The notes beneath the pieces are model-generated. The model searched no databases. It was not told the DNA's origin and saw only the letters and a program-made list of their open reading frames with translations. Positions 41,408-50,582 of a stretch of DNA of 64,000 nt are shown piece after piece (position 1 is the first letter of the stretch; each line of letters starts with the position of its first letter). Made by a program: the position numbers and the translations under genes. Origin of the DNA: SELP01 sp035969385 (GTDB taxonomy: Bacteria > Pseudomonadota > Alphaproteobacteria > Rhodobacterales > Rhodobacteraceae); the NCBI RefSeq assembly GCF_035969385.1, contig NZ_JAYKKJ010000002.1, positions 1 to 64,000 of the forward strand, written 5' to 3'.

Positions 41408-43189
41408 ATGCACGGCGACGACGACGGCGACAAAACGGTCTTTGGACAAAAGCTGCCCATGCCCAAACCGCGCGGGCAAAGCAGCGACCCTGCGCAACCG
41501 CCGCAACAGCCCCCTGCGCCGCCGCAGAGCGCTCCACAACCCAGCGGCAACGACGATGCGGACCGGACTGTATTTGGCGCACCCCTGCCGCCGCAACAGC
41601 CCCCACAGGCCGCGCCGCCGCCCCCGCCACAGTATCAACCGCCGCAGCAACCTGCCTACCCGCCGCAACAACCGCAGTATCAGCCGCCGCAACAGCCCGG
41701 GTCCGGTCGGGCCGCCCCCGTGAACGAAGCGCCGCATGGCTATGAAGATACCTGGCTCGGTGGGGCACTGAATCCGTTCCCGAACCAGGCGCCTCCACAG
41801 CAGCCGCAGTATCAGCCAGCGCCGCCGCCCCCGCCGCAGCCCGCGTATGGGCAACAGCCGCTGTATCAGCCGCAGAACGTCCAGACGGGAACCAACATGT
41901 TCCCCGAGGTGCCGCGTGATCCGCAACCGCAGCAACCGTCGATCAAGCCGCGCATCGCATTGTCGGACGCGCTGAAAGGCACGGGTCTGGGTGCAGGCGG
42001 GTCAAGCAACCCGTTGGTTGCCGCCGCCGCAAACCTGCTGATCCTGCTTGGCCGCCTGCGCACCGGCCTTGTCGAAATGCAGTCCGGCCCGCTGATCGAC
42101 CACGTGACCCGCGAAATCGACCTTTACGAACGCAACATCCTTCAGGCAGGCATTCCGCCGCAAGATGCCAGCGACGCGAAATACGCGTTGGCCGCGGCGG
42201 CGGATGACATCGTCCAGAACCTTCCCGGGGCCGACCGCGGCACTTGGCTTCAGTATTCGATGGTTGCCCGCTTCTTCGGCGAACGGGATTCCGGCGTCGG
42301 TTTCTTCCGCAAAATGGATGCGGCGATGCAGGCACCGGGGCAGAAATTCCAGCTTCTCGAACTGATGCTGACCTGCCTGTCGCTAGGGTTCGAAGGGCAA
42401 TACCGGACCAGCCAGAACGGCGCGGTCGAACTGTCCCGCGTCCGAGCTGCGATCTACGAAACCCTGCGGCGGGTCCAGCCGCGCCCAGATGATGATGTGT
42501 CCGTCAACTGGACACCCGTCCCCCTTGGGCAGAAACGCCGCTATGGCGGAACGCCCGTTTGGGCGGTCGCCGCGATCGCGGGCCTGATGGTGGTCGCTCT
42601 TTTCGCCACCTTGTCGACATTGATCGCCCGGCAAGGGGCGCAGGTTCAGTCGGAAATTCTGGCGCTCCATGCCGGTCTTCCCGTAATCACGATCGAACGG
42701 ACTTCGCCGGTGGTCGAGGCATATGTCGCCCAGTTTGACTCCACCCAACTGGACCGCATTCGTGACGGGCTTGCCGACCAGATCGAGAACGGGCAGGTCG
42801 TCGTCGATCAGACCAACCAATATATCTTTGTTCGGGTTGGGGATGCGCTTCGGTTCCGGTCTGGCCGCGCCGAGCTTGAAAACGACTTTGCCGAACTGGC
42901 GGGACACATCGCTACGACGCTTGACCCGGAAGTTGGGCCGATCCGGGTCGTCGGCTATACCGACAGCATCCCGCCATCGGGCCGCGGCCGATACAAGACG
43001 AACGAAGAACTTTCGCAGGCGCGTGCACAGACCGTCAGCGACATTCTTTCCCCCAATATCAGCGACCCGACCCGCATTCAGACCGAAGGCCTTGGACCAG
43101 TGAACCCGATTGCCACCAATGACACGCCCGAGGGCCGCGCCCTGAACCGTCGCGTCGAAATCATGATCGAGCGGGAGGGCGCCCAGTGA
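41408..43189 (+). CDS. tssL: Type VI secretion protein TssL with C-terminal OmpA domain
   Basis: Inner-membrane component (IcmH/DotU family) of the T6SS membrane complex. Residues 1-170 are a Pro/Gln-rich disordered tail containing DKTVFG (Thr10), DRTVFG (Thr54) and EDTWLG (Thr115), likely phosphothreonine docking sites. The DotU cytoplasmic domain covers about 190-370 (ANLLILLGRLRTGLVEMQSG, GFEGQYRTSQNG), a single membrane helix lies at about 385-408, and an OmpA-like peptidoglycan-binding domain lies at about 455-590 (VVGYTDSIPPSGRGRYKTNE, LNRRVEIMIE). Such fused TssL forms anchor themselves to the wall. The stop overlaps the tssM start (GTGA). Confidence 0.95.
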   Translation: MHGDDDGDKTVFGQKLPMPKPRGQSSDPAQPPQQPPAPPQSAPQPSGNDDADRTVFGAPLPPQQPPQAAPPPPPQYQPPQQPAYPPQQPQYQPPQQPGSGRAAPVNEAPHGYEDTWLGGALNPFPNQAPPQQPQYQPAPPPPPQPAYGQQPLYQPQNVQTGTNMFPEVPRDPQPQQPSIKPRIALSDALKGTGLGAGGSSNPLVAAAANLLILLGRLRTGLVEMQSGPLIDHVTREIDLYERNILQAGIPPQDASDAKYALAAAADDIVQNLPGADRGTWLQYSMVARFFGERDSGVGFFRKMDAAMQAPGQKFQLLELMLTCLSLGFEGQYRTSQNGAVELSRVRAAIYETLRRVQPRPDDDVSVNWTPVPLGQKRRYGGTPVWAVAAIAGLMVVALFATLSTLIARQGAQVQSEILALHAGLPVITIERTSPVVEAYVAQFDSTQLDRIRDGLADQIENGQVVVDQTNQYIFVRVGDALRFRSGRAELENDFAELAGHIATTLDPEVGPIRVVGYTDSIPPSGRGRYKTNEELSQARAQTVSDILSPNISDPTRIQTEGLGPVNPIATNDTPEGRALNRRVEIMIEREGAQ

Positions 43190-46100
43190 GGCTGTTTGGA
43201 ATTATCCCGCTTCCGAGCCCCAAGAAGATGTTCAAGAAGGGTTGGTTCAAGAAGATCATGGTCTTCATTGGCCTGATCGCGATCATCGCCGGGATCTGGT
43301 TCGGATTCCCGATGACCGGGATCGAGATCATGGCCGAGGTCTGGCTGCGTGCCAGCATCATCGGCGCGATCCTGTTCCTGATCTTCCTGACGTGGTTCAT
43401 CAAATGGCGCCGCCGCCGCAAGGCCGCCAAAGCGCTTGAAGCAGAGCTGGTTCAGGAGCCAGTCGGCGACGGCAAGGTTCTGGCCGAACGCATGTCCGAA
43501 GCGCTGACCAAGCTGAAGAAGTCCGGCGGCAAGACCTACCTGTATGACCTGCCGTGGTACATCATCGTTGGCCCACCGGGCGCCGGGAAGACGACTGCAC
43601 TTAAGAACTCAGGTATCGAATTTCCGGGGTCCGAGGGGCTGGGTGATGCGGTCGAAGGGTTCGGCGGCACCCGTAACTGCGACTGGTGGTTTGCCGAAGA
43701 TGCGGTCCTGATCGACACGGCCGGTCGCTACACGACGCAAGACAGCGACGCGGAGGCCGACAAGGCCAGCTGGGACAGTTTCCTGTCCCTTCTGAAACGC
43801 GGCCGCCCGAACCAGCCGATCAACGGTGTGATCCTTGCCTTTTCGGTCGAAGACATGATGACCGGCGATGCCGAAAGCGTTGCCCAACACGCCGAAACCG
43901 TGCGCAAACGGCTTGCCGAAATTCACGACATTCTGAAGATCGACTTCCCGGTCTACGTCCTGTTCACCAAGGCCGACCTGATCGCGGGATTCCGTGAATA
44001 CTTCAGTTCGTTCAGCATGTCCCGGCGCAAGGCCGTCTGGGGCGCAACATTCCAGACCAAGGACCGCAGCGCCCAGACATGGCAAAACGTCGAAGCCGAG
44101 TTCGACAAGCTGGTCAGCCGCCTGTCCGACGAAGTCATTGACCGCATGAGCGAGGAACCGGACGGGGTCAGCCGGATTTCGGTCTTTGGCCTGCCCGGTC
44201 AGATGGCCCTACTGCGCGGCAATATCACCGAATTCACGCGCCGGGTCTTTGAACCGACCCGCTACAAAACGAACGCGATTCTGCGCGGGTTCTATTTCAC
44301 CTCGGGGACCCAAGAAGGCACGCCCATCGACCAGGTCCTTGGCGCGATGGCGCGCAATCAGGACGATGGGGCTGGTTTCCAGCCCGCCTTCATGTCGGGC
44401 AAAGGCAAAAGCTATTTCCTCCACGACCTCCTTAAAAAGGTGATTTTCGAGGAAAGCGATTGGGTCAGCCATGACGCCGGCGCGGTCCGGCGCACTGCAC
44501 TCTTGCGCACTGTCGCTGTCGTTCTCATCACCATCGCGACCTTGGGCACCATGGCCGCATTTGGCTGGAGCTTCTGGCAGAACGCCAACCTTGTGCGCAC
44601 GGCACAGGCAGAGGCACGAGCCTACTTCGGCGACGCGCAAAATGAAATCCGGCGCGACGTCATCGACGATACCGACCCTTCGCTTGTCATGCCCTACCTG
44701 CAAGACCTGCGCCTGATGACCGCAGGCTATGGTGATCCGGTAGAGCCGGGAATCCTCGAAGGGCTTGGCCTTGGCCAGCATCGCCGCATCAACAACGCGG
44801 CCGAACGGGCCTATTCCGACGCACTGGAACGGATGCTGCGCCCCCGTCTGATCCTGCATATGGAAAACGAAATCCCACAGCTTATCGCGGATTCCAATAC
44901 CGCCGCGGTCTATCGGGCGCTCAAGGTTTACATCCTGTTGGGCGGGCAGCAGGGCGGCGCCCCCGACGATGCGGCAATTCAGGCCTATTTCGCCGATGTC
45001 TGGCGTGAAGATTTCCCCAGCGCCGGGCAATTCGACGAACGCGACCAGCTCGAGGCGCATCTTGCCGCGATGCTGGAACTGGACGATGACCTGACGACCA
45101 CAATCACCATCGACCCGGAAATCGTCCGCTCCGCACAGGAGGCCATCGTCAACCTGCCGCTTGCAGAACAGGCCTATGCCTCGATCAAGGATCGTGCCGT
45201 GACCAGCGGGATCGGCGATTTCAACCTTGTTGAACGAGTATCCGGCCAGATCGACCGGGTGTTCGTCACTGCCGATGGCACCCCGCTGGACCAAGTTGGC
45301 GTGCCGGGAATGTTCACCTTCCAGGGGTATTGGGGCTTCTTTCTAGAGGAACTGACAGCCGCGCGGCAACGTCTTGAAGACGACCAATGGGTGCTGGGTG
45401 ACGCTGCGACCCGGGTTGGGTATGACACCCAACTTGCCAGCCTCGAACGGGAACTTCACCGACTCTACCAGCGCGACTTCGAGGCGGAATGGACCGCGAT
45501 GCTGGACAACATCACCATCGCGCCAATGGCCAACGATTCGCCGCGCTACGACGGTCTTGCCGCCCTGGCCTCGCCTGTTGGTTCGCCACTTCTTGATCTG
45601 GTTGAAGCTGTCGACGAAGAAACCCGCCTGACCCGCCTTTATGACGCGGTCGAGGGCATGACCCCCGCCGAACTGGCTTCTGGCGGTTTGGGGGACAAAT
45701 TAGGGGATGCGGCATTCAACCGGATGTATTCCTCTTCCGGCACCTTCCAGCGCGTGCTTCTCGGTTGGCTTCAGGATGGCGCGAAGTCGCAAAACCGGGC
45801 GGGTGGCGCAAGCGAGGACACCCAACGCCGTCAGGTCGAGCGCATTTCGGACAGCTTTGAAAACTGGCATGTTCTGTTGCGCGGCGATCCCGGCGCGCGC
45901 CCGATTGATGCCCTGCTTCGATCCATAGGCGACCTTCGGGAAAACCGGCACCTTGCCGCGAAATCGCCCACCCCGATGGACGACACGATGCTGCAACAGC
46001 TTTTGTCGGCGCTGACAGTGAACAACACCTCCTTGCCGGAACCTGCCGCGCGGCTGATGTCCGAGATCGAGGGCGAATTCCGCACCGTTGCCCAGGATGC

Positions 46101-46794
46101 GACGATGGCTCAGTTGAACCGCGCCCTGAACGAAGACATCACCCAGTATTGCCAGCAGTTCATCGAACCCTTGTTCCCCTTCGGCAACGGGCGGCATGTC
46201 GCCTCCAATGTTTTTGGGGAATTCTTTGGGCCGGGCGGCCGGATGGACAGGTTCTATTCCACAAACCTGCAACCCCATGTTACCCGCACGCCGGACGGGC
46301 TGCGTCCGGTTCCGGGCAGCCCGATTGGTGAACGGCTGTCGACCGCCGCACTGGCACAGTTCGACCGGGCCGAGGCAATTCGGGCGGCCTTCTTCTCGGG
46401 CACGCCGGAGCCGGTGGTGTCGATGTTTGTGACCCATGTGTCATCCAGCCCGACCGTTGATCTGGCGCATCTGACGGTGAACGGTGGTCAGGTGCAGACA
46501 CGCCCCGCCGATGCGCCCGCAGGCCTGATCTGGCCGGGTGAAGGCAGTGGCGTCAGTGTCGAGCTGTTCCCGGCCCAGCGCGGACGACCCTCGCGGCTTG
46601 ATTTCAACGCCGGGCGCTGGTCCATCGTCGATTTCCTGCGGCAGGGCAGGGCGCGCCGCGATGGGAATGTCGTTCAGGTGACCCACGAAATCGGCGGTCG
46701 GACGATCACCTACCGGATCGAGTTTGACAGCACGACGGTACCGTTCCTGATGCCAGAGCTGTTCGACTTCTCCTGCCCTGTCTCACTGGACTAG
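43186..46794 (+). CDS. tssM: Type VI secretion membrane protein TssM (IcmF)
   Basis: 1202-residue core of the T6SS membrane channel. Two N-terminal helices (residues about 25-41 and 54-73) are followed by an intact Walker A (GPPGAGKTT, residues 129-137) in the cytoplasmic GTPase-like domain, then FGGTRNCDWWFAEDAVLIDTAGRY. A third helix near residue 442-464 (TVAVVLITIATLGTMAAFGW) leads to the large periplasmic part and the C-terminal IcmF domain. It starts with GTG overlapping the tssL stop. No tssJ lipoprotein gene is found nearby, so TssM may be anchored by the OmpA-type TssL instead. Confidence 0.96.
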   Translation: MRLFGIIPLPSPKKMFKKGWFKKIMVFIGLIAIIAGIWFGFPMTGIEIMAEVWLRASIIGAILFLIFLTWFIKWRRRRKAAKALEAELVQEPVGDGKVLAERMSEALTKLKKSGGKTYLYDLPWYIIVGPPGAGKTTALKNSGIEFPGSEGLGDAVEGFGGTRNCDWWFAEDAVLIDTAGRYTTQDSDAEADKASWDSFLSLLKRGRPNQPINGVILAFSVEDMMTGDAESVAQHAETVRKRLAEIHDILKIDFPVYVLFTKADLIAGFREYFSSFSMSRRKAVWGATFQTKDRSAQTWQNVEAEFDKLVSRLSDEVIDRMSEEPDGVSRISVFGLPGQMALLRGNITEFTRRVFEPTRYKTNAILRGFYFTSGTQEGTPIDQVLGAMARNQDDGAGFQPAFMSGKGKSYFLHDLLKKVIFEESDWVSHDAGAVRRTALLRTVAVVLITIATLGTMAAFGWSFWQNANLVRTAQAEARAYFGDAQNEIRRDVIDDTDPSLVMPYLQDLRLMTAGYGDPVEPGILEGLGLGQHRRINNAAERAYSDALERMLRPRLILHMENEIPQLIADSNTAAVYRALKVYILLGGQQGGAPDDAAIQAYFADVWREDFPSAGQFDERDQLEAHLAAMLELDDDLTTTITIDPEIVRSAQEAIVNLPLAEQAYASIKDRAVTSGIGDFNLVERVSGQIDRVFVTADGTPLDQVGVPGMFTFQGYWGFFLEELTAARQRLEDDQWVLGDAATRVGYDTQLASLERELHRLYQRDFEAEWTAMLDNITIAPMANDSPRYDGLAALASPVGSPLLDLVEAVDEETRLTRLYDAVEGMTPAELASGGLGDKLGDAAFNRMYSSSGTFQRVLLGWLQDGAKSQNRAGGASEDTQRRQVERISDSFENWHVLLRGDPGARPIDALLRSIGDLRENRHLAAKSPTPMDDTMLQQLLSALTVNNTSLPEPAARLMSEIEGEFRTVAQDATMAQLNRALNEDITQYCQQFIEPLFPFGNGRHVASNVFGEFFGPGGRMDRFYSTNLQPHVTRTPDGLRPVPGSPIGERLSTAALAQFDRAEAIRAAFFSGTPEPVVSMFVTHVSSSPTVDLAHLTVNGGQVQTRPADAPAGLIWPGEGSGVSVELFPAQRGRPSRLDFNAGRWSIVDFLRQGRARRDGNVVQVTHEIGGRTITYRIEFDSTTVPFLMPELFDFSCPVSLD

Positions 46795-46802
46795 GGGGCG
46801 GA

Positions 46803-47507
46803 ATGGTGGCCGTTTCGATCGGGATCATGGGAAAACATCCGGGCTTCGGCGATTTCCTGCGCCACGGTATCTCGGACCCTGTGGCAGAAGGTCTATCGAA
46901 ATGGCTTGATGGATCGTTGCACAAGCTGCGGACCGAAGTTGGTGACGGCTGGAGTGATTTCTGGGACCGGTCGATCACGCTTCGGTTCTGGGTCGGCAGA
47001 TCCATTTCGGGCGCAACACTGGCCGGGGTTCTCGTCCCATCGCGTGACAAAGTCGGGCGCCGGTTCCCATTCCTTATGTTGGCCGAAGGCGTCGACAGGG
47101 CCGCGCCCGTCGCGGACCCCGATCAGGGTCTGTATGACGCGTTCGAAACCCATCTTTCCACGGCCCAGCCCGGCCCGGCCGGCGCATCCAGCCTGCTGGG
47201 CGGTCTGGATCCCGATGCCATCGGCATCCAACCCGAAACCGACGCGCAACGCGCCGAAGGATCGTTGATTTGGGCCCATCACCCCGATGGCGACCTTGCG
47301 GCCCTTTTGCGCGCGGCCGGTCCCGTGGATGCCGCTCGCGCCATGACCAACCGCAGCTATTGGTGGGCACCGGGCCAATCCGGATCGGCCCCGGCGATCT
47401 GGCTTGGTCAGGCCGGTTTGCCCGACGCCGCCGGGCTTGGCTGGCTGTTGTCAGGCGGCACCTTCCACACTCCTATGCCACGCCACAAGGACGCTTCGCA
47501 TGCATAG
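46803..47507 (+). CDS. tagF: Type VI secretion-associated protein TagF
   Basis: TagF (ImpM/DUF2094 family) is a cytoplasmic repressor of T6SS assembly that acts against the Fha/PpkA activation pathway. The family opening is clear (IGIMGKHPGFGDFLRHGI), followed by SDFWDRSITLRFWVGRSISG and GVLVPSRDKVGRRFPFLML. The 234 residues are typical. The stop overlaps the pppA start by 8 bases, and tssM lies 8 bases upstream. The tagF-pppA-ppkA string gives the full post-translational threonine-phosphorylation switch. Confidence 0.93.
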   Translation: MVAVSIGIMGKHPGFGDFLRHGISDPVAEGLSKWLDGSLHKLRTEVGDGWSDFWDRSITLRFWVGRSISGATLAGVLVPSRDKVGRRFPFLMLAEGVDRAAPVADPDQGLYDAFETHLSTAQPGPAGASSLLGGLDPDAIGIQPETDAQRAEGSLIWAHHPDGDLAALLRAAGPVDAARAMTNRSYWWAPGQSGSAPAIWLGQAGLPDAAGLGWLLSGGTFHTPMPRHKDASHA

Positions 47508-48285
47508 CACGGACTTCTTTGCCTTTCGGACGGGTCAGGCCACGGACGTGGGTCGCGTCCGCACGGTCAACGAGGACAGCTTTCTGTCGCGTCCCGAGGC
47601 AGGACTTTGGGTTGTCGCCGATGGAATGGGGGGGCATGCCGCGGGCGACTTTGCCAGTCAGACCATCGTTCGTGAACTGTTCTCCATGGGCGTTCCCGGG
47701 TCCGCGGAAGATATGCAGGCGCGATTCATGGAGCGTTTGGGACGCGCCAACGAACTTATCCTTGATCACGCCGCAGAGCTGAACCAGGGAACCATCGGCG
47801 CGACGGTCGTCGCGCTCTTGGTCGATGGTCAGGATTATGCGTGCATCTGGTCCGGGGACAGCCGCATTTACCGGCTGCGTGACGGGTATCTGGAACAGCA
47901 AACCCGCGACCATACCGAGGTTCAGGCCCTTCTGGATGCGGGCAGTATTACACCGGACGAGGCCGCCGTCTGGCCCCGCAAGAACGTGATAACCCGGGCA
48001 ATCGGCGTCGCCGATGTGCCGGAATGTGATGTCATGGGCGACAGGCTTCGGGTCGGGGACAAGTTCGTCTTGTGTTCGGATGGCCTTACCGAACACCTTA
48101 CCAACGACGATATTTCTGCGATCGTCGGGGCGCATGATCCGCAAGGCGCCTGCGATCGCATGATCGAACTGACCCTTGAACGTGGGGCCAAGGACAACGT
48201 GACTGTGATCGTCATGCAATGCCTGCCGCCCGTGGCCGAAACGGACGAAACCGAGGCCGATATAGAAGTGGACGTGACCGAATGA
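47500..48285 (+). CDS. pppA: Type VI secretion serine/threonine phosphatase PppA
   Basis: PP2C-type metal-dependent phosphatase that reverses PpkA phosphorylation and switches the T6SS off. PP2C motifs are intact: TDVGRVRTVNEDSFL, VVADGMGGHAAGDFAS (metal-binding Asp-Gly, about residue 40), CIWSGDSRIYRLRDG, KFVLCSDGLTEHLTNDDI and the final KDNVTVIVM. I chose the ATG at 47500 since the PP2C domain starts right after it and it overlaps the tagF stop. The TGA overlaps the ppkA ATG (ATGA). An acidic tail of about 15 residues ends the protein. Confidence 0.95.
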   Translation: MHSTDFFAFRTGQATDVGRVRTVNEDSFLSRPEAGLWVVADGMGGHAAGDFASQTIVRELFSMGVPGSAEDMQARFMERLGRANELILDHAAELNQGTIGATVVALLVDGQDYACIWSGDSRIYRLRDGYLEQQTRDHTEVQALLDAGSITPDEAAVWPRKNVITRAIGVADVPECDVMGDRLRVGDKFVLCSDGLTEHLTNDDISAIVGAHDPQGACDRMIELTLERGAKDNVTVIVMQCLPPVAETDETEADIEVDVTE

Positions 48286-50582
48286 CCTCTGGACCGGAAG
48301 ACAAGGACAAGCCGGCCGTCGCAGGGCAACACCCGGCCACACCCGAGGACGATGATCGGACGCGGATTGGCGGCATTCCGCTTCCTGGCGGGCCGCAGGC
48401 GGTCGAGGAAGAGTCCGAAGCGACGATCCCGCCGACCCCGACGACGCCACCCGATGTTGGCGATGAAGAAGATGACGATCGGACGCAATTCGCGCCTGCA
48501 CCTTCCGCCACGCCCCCTGACCCCGCACCCGCGGACGAAGACGACCGCACGCAATTTGCGGCCCCGCCTGCGGGGTCCGTCCCGCCAAGCCAACCATCGG
48601 CAACGGACGAACCCAACGAAGATGACAGCACCAGATTTGCAGGTGCCGCCCCGACCCCAGCGCCGCCCGCCACCCGCAAGGAGAGCGGTGGTCCGACAGT
48701 CGCCGTCGGAACGCTGATCAACAACAACTACGAGGTCAAAGAGGTTCTCAAGGCTGGCGGTATGGGCGAGGTCTACCACGGGGAGAACGTCTTTACCGGC
48801 GACCCGGTCGCGATCAAGGTCGTGCTTCCTGAACTGGCGGAGGATGAAAAGGTCGGGCTGATGTTCATGCGTGAAGCGCGAACGCTTAGCCAATTGTCGG
48901 ACGAGGCGATCGTTCGATACTACAACTTCGTCAAAGACCCCGAGATCGACCGCTACTGCCTTGTGATGGAATTCATCAAAGGCGTTCCCCTGTCCGACTA
49001 CACGGCACAGAACGGTCCGATCACAACCGAAGCGGCCTGGACGCTCTTGCGCCGTCTGGCGAAGGGGCTGGAAAAGGCGCATGGCCGTGACGTGATCCAC
49101 CGTGACCTGTCGCCCGATAACGTCATGTTGCCCGATGGAATTGTTGCCGAGGCCCTGCTGATCGACTTTGGCATCGCCAAATCGAACGTGGTCAAGGAAG
49201 GGACCATGGCCGGTCAATTCGCGGGCAAGTTCAAATACGTGTCTCCCGAACAGCTTGGCCATTTCGGCGGAGAGATCGGCCCGCGCACTGACATCTACGG
49301 CCTTGCCCTGTTGATGGCTGCCGCGATGCTGGGAAAGCCGCTCGATATGGGCGGGTCCATTGTGGAGGCCGTCCAGGCGCGCCAGGCTATTCCCGATCTT
49401 TCGTCGCTGCCGGAAGAATTCCGCCCGATCCTTGCCTATATGCTGGAACCTGATCCAGCAGACCGTCTGCCCTCCATGGCGGACGTGGTAAAACTGATCG
49501 ACTACCCGGAAGATATTCCGCCTCAGTATCTGGATGGGTTACCCATTCCGCCTTCTCGGGGCTCCACAACTACGCGGGGTGGCAGGGTTACAACCGGCAT
49601 TGGCAAGAGCTATGCACCGGCCCCAATCACTGTCAGCGGGCTGCAACAGCCCCCGACAACCAATACCGTCAATCCAAGTGTGACCGGCAGCGCGAGCCTG
49701 CCGCCGACGCCGATGCCGAAGAAGGGCGGTGGCGGGGCCCTTGGCCTGTTAGGGATCGTCTTTGTCGCGGCGCTTGGTGGCGCTGGGTATTACGCCTGGT
49801 CCGAAGGACTGATCGGCAGCGCCGGACCCTCCACTGACACGAATAGCGCCACAGAAACTGCCCAGCCCGCGACTGGCCTACCCCCGTTGGAAGAGAACAC
49901 GCGTGAGGGGTTCCTTGCCGCGCTGGATACCGGCCCATGCACCTATGCCGCGCGGGTTTCGGCGGGGCCGAACCTTGGGATGGTGCAAGGGTTTGCAACC
50001 GACACGACGGCATTCACCGGCCTTCCGACCGCATATGAAGAGAAATTCGGGGCCCGGCCTGCCATTTTGGAAAGCCAGATCACACCGGAACAATGTGCGG
50101 CCTTGGCATTGGCCAAGGGATTGCAGGGCCGCGGATTGGACCCGGTTGCGATGGTTCTGGACAGTGCAGAGGTCGAAAGCGGACAGCCGATCAACGGTCA
50201 AATCACGGACCGTCAAGGCCGAAACATCTGGCTCGTGCTAATCACGCCCAAAGGCGGTGTCTATAACTTGACGGGACGTCTAACAGCCGCGCAAGGCGAC
50301 CGGCGCAGCTTCCGGTTTGGCCTTTCTCTCGCGCAAGGCGCAGAGGCCGCGCCGCAATTGCTTCTTGCGATTGCCACACCCGAACCGCTGGTCAACGCGG
50401 CCGCGGCACGTGACGGTGCAGATGCATCGGCGCTTTTGCCCCTGATCCTTGACGAGATTGCGAATGGCGATGGCCAAGGGGTGGCGGCGTTGTCGCATAT
50501 ACTTCTGACACCACCTGCCCCGCCCGCCCCCGAAGAAGAGCCTAACAACACAGGCCAGACGGCAGAGCCCGATCCGCAGTAG
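48282..50582 (+). CDS. ppkA: Type VI secretion serine/threonine kinase PpkA with periplasmic C-terminal domain
   Basis: Transmembrane kinase that switches on T6SS by phosphorylating threonines read by an FHA protein. Residues 1-140 are disordered with four acidic-R/S-T motifs (DDDRTRIG, DDDRTQFA, EDDRTQFA, EDDSTRFA; Thr27, 68, 90, 117). The kinase domain lies at about 145-410: glycine loop LKAGGMGEVYHG, Lys in VAIKVV, HRD loop VIHRDLSPDNVML and DFG in LIDFGIAKS. A membrane helix lies at about 485-507, then a periplasmic domain (about 545-766) whose pattern closely matches the C-terminus of the neighbouring TonB-like protein. It ends exactly where the convergent TonB-like gene ends. Confidence 0.93.
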   Translation: MTSGPEDKDKPAVAGQHPATPEDDDRTRIGGIPLPGGPQAVEEESEATIPPTPTTPPDVGDEEDDDRTQFAPAPSATPPDPAPADEDDRTQFAAPPAGSVPPSQPSATDEPNEDDSTRFAGAAPTPAPPATRKESGGPTVAVGTLINNNYEVKEVLKAGGMGEVYHGENVFTGDPVAIKVVLPELAEDEKVGLMFMREARTLSQLSDEAIVRYYNFVKDPEIDRYCLVMEFIKGVPLSDYTAQNGPITTEAAWTLLRRLAKGLEKAHGRDVIHRDLSPDNVMLPDGIVAEALLIDFGIAKSNVVKEGTMAGQFAGKFKYVSPEQLGHFGGEIGPRTDIYGLALLMAAAMLGKPLDMGGSIVEAVQARQAIPDLSSLPEEFRPILAYMLEPDPADRLPSMADVVKLIDYPEDIPPQYLDGLPIPPSRGSTTTRGGRVTTGIGKSYAPAPITVSGLQQPPTTNTVNPSVTGSASLPPTPMPKKGGGGALGLLGIVFVAALGGAGYYAWSEGLIGSAGPSTDTNSATETAQPATGLPPLEENTREGFLAALDTGPCTYAARVSAGPNLGMVQGFATDTTAFTGLPTAYEEKFGARPAILESQITPEQCAALALAKGLQGRGLDPVAMVLDSAEVESGQPINGQITDRQGRNIWLVLITPKGGVYNLTGRLTAAQGDRRSFRFGLSLAQGAEAAPQLLLAIATPEPLVNAAAARDGADASALLPLILDEIANGDGQGVAALSHILLTPPAPPAPEEEPNNTGQTAEPDPQ

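Noticed and set aside
41470..41870. CAG/CCG-rich repeat region as a possible simple-sequence or mobile repeat
   Set aside because: It encodes the Pro/Gln-rich disordered tail of TssL; the repetition follows from codon usage of PQ-rich protein sequence.
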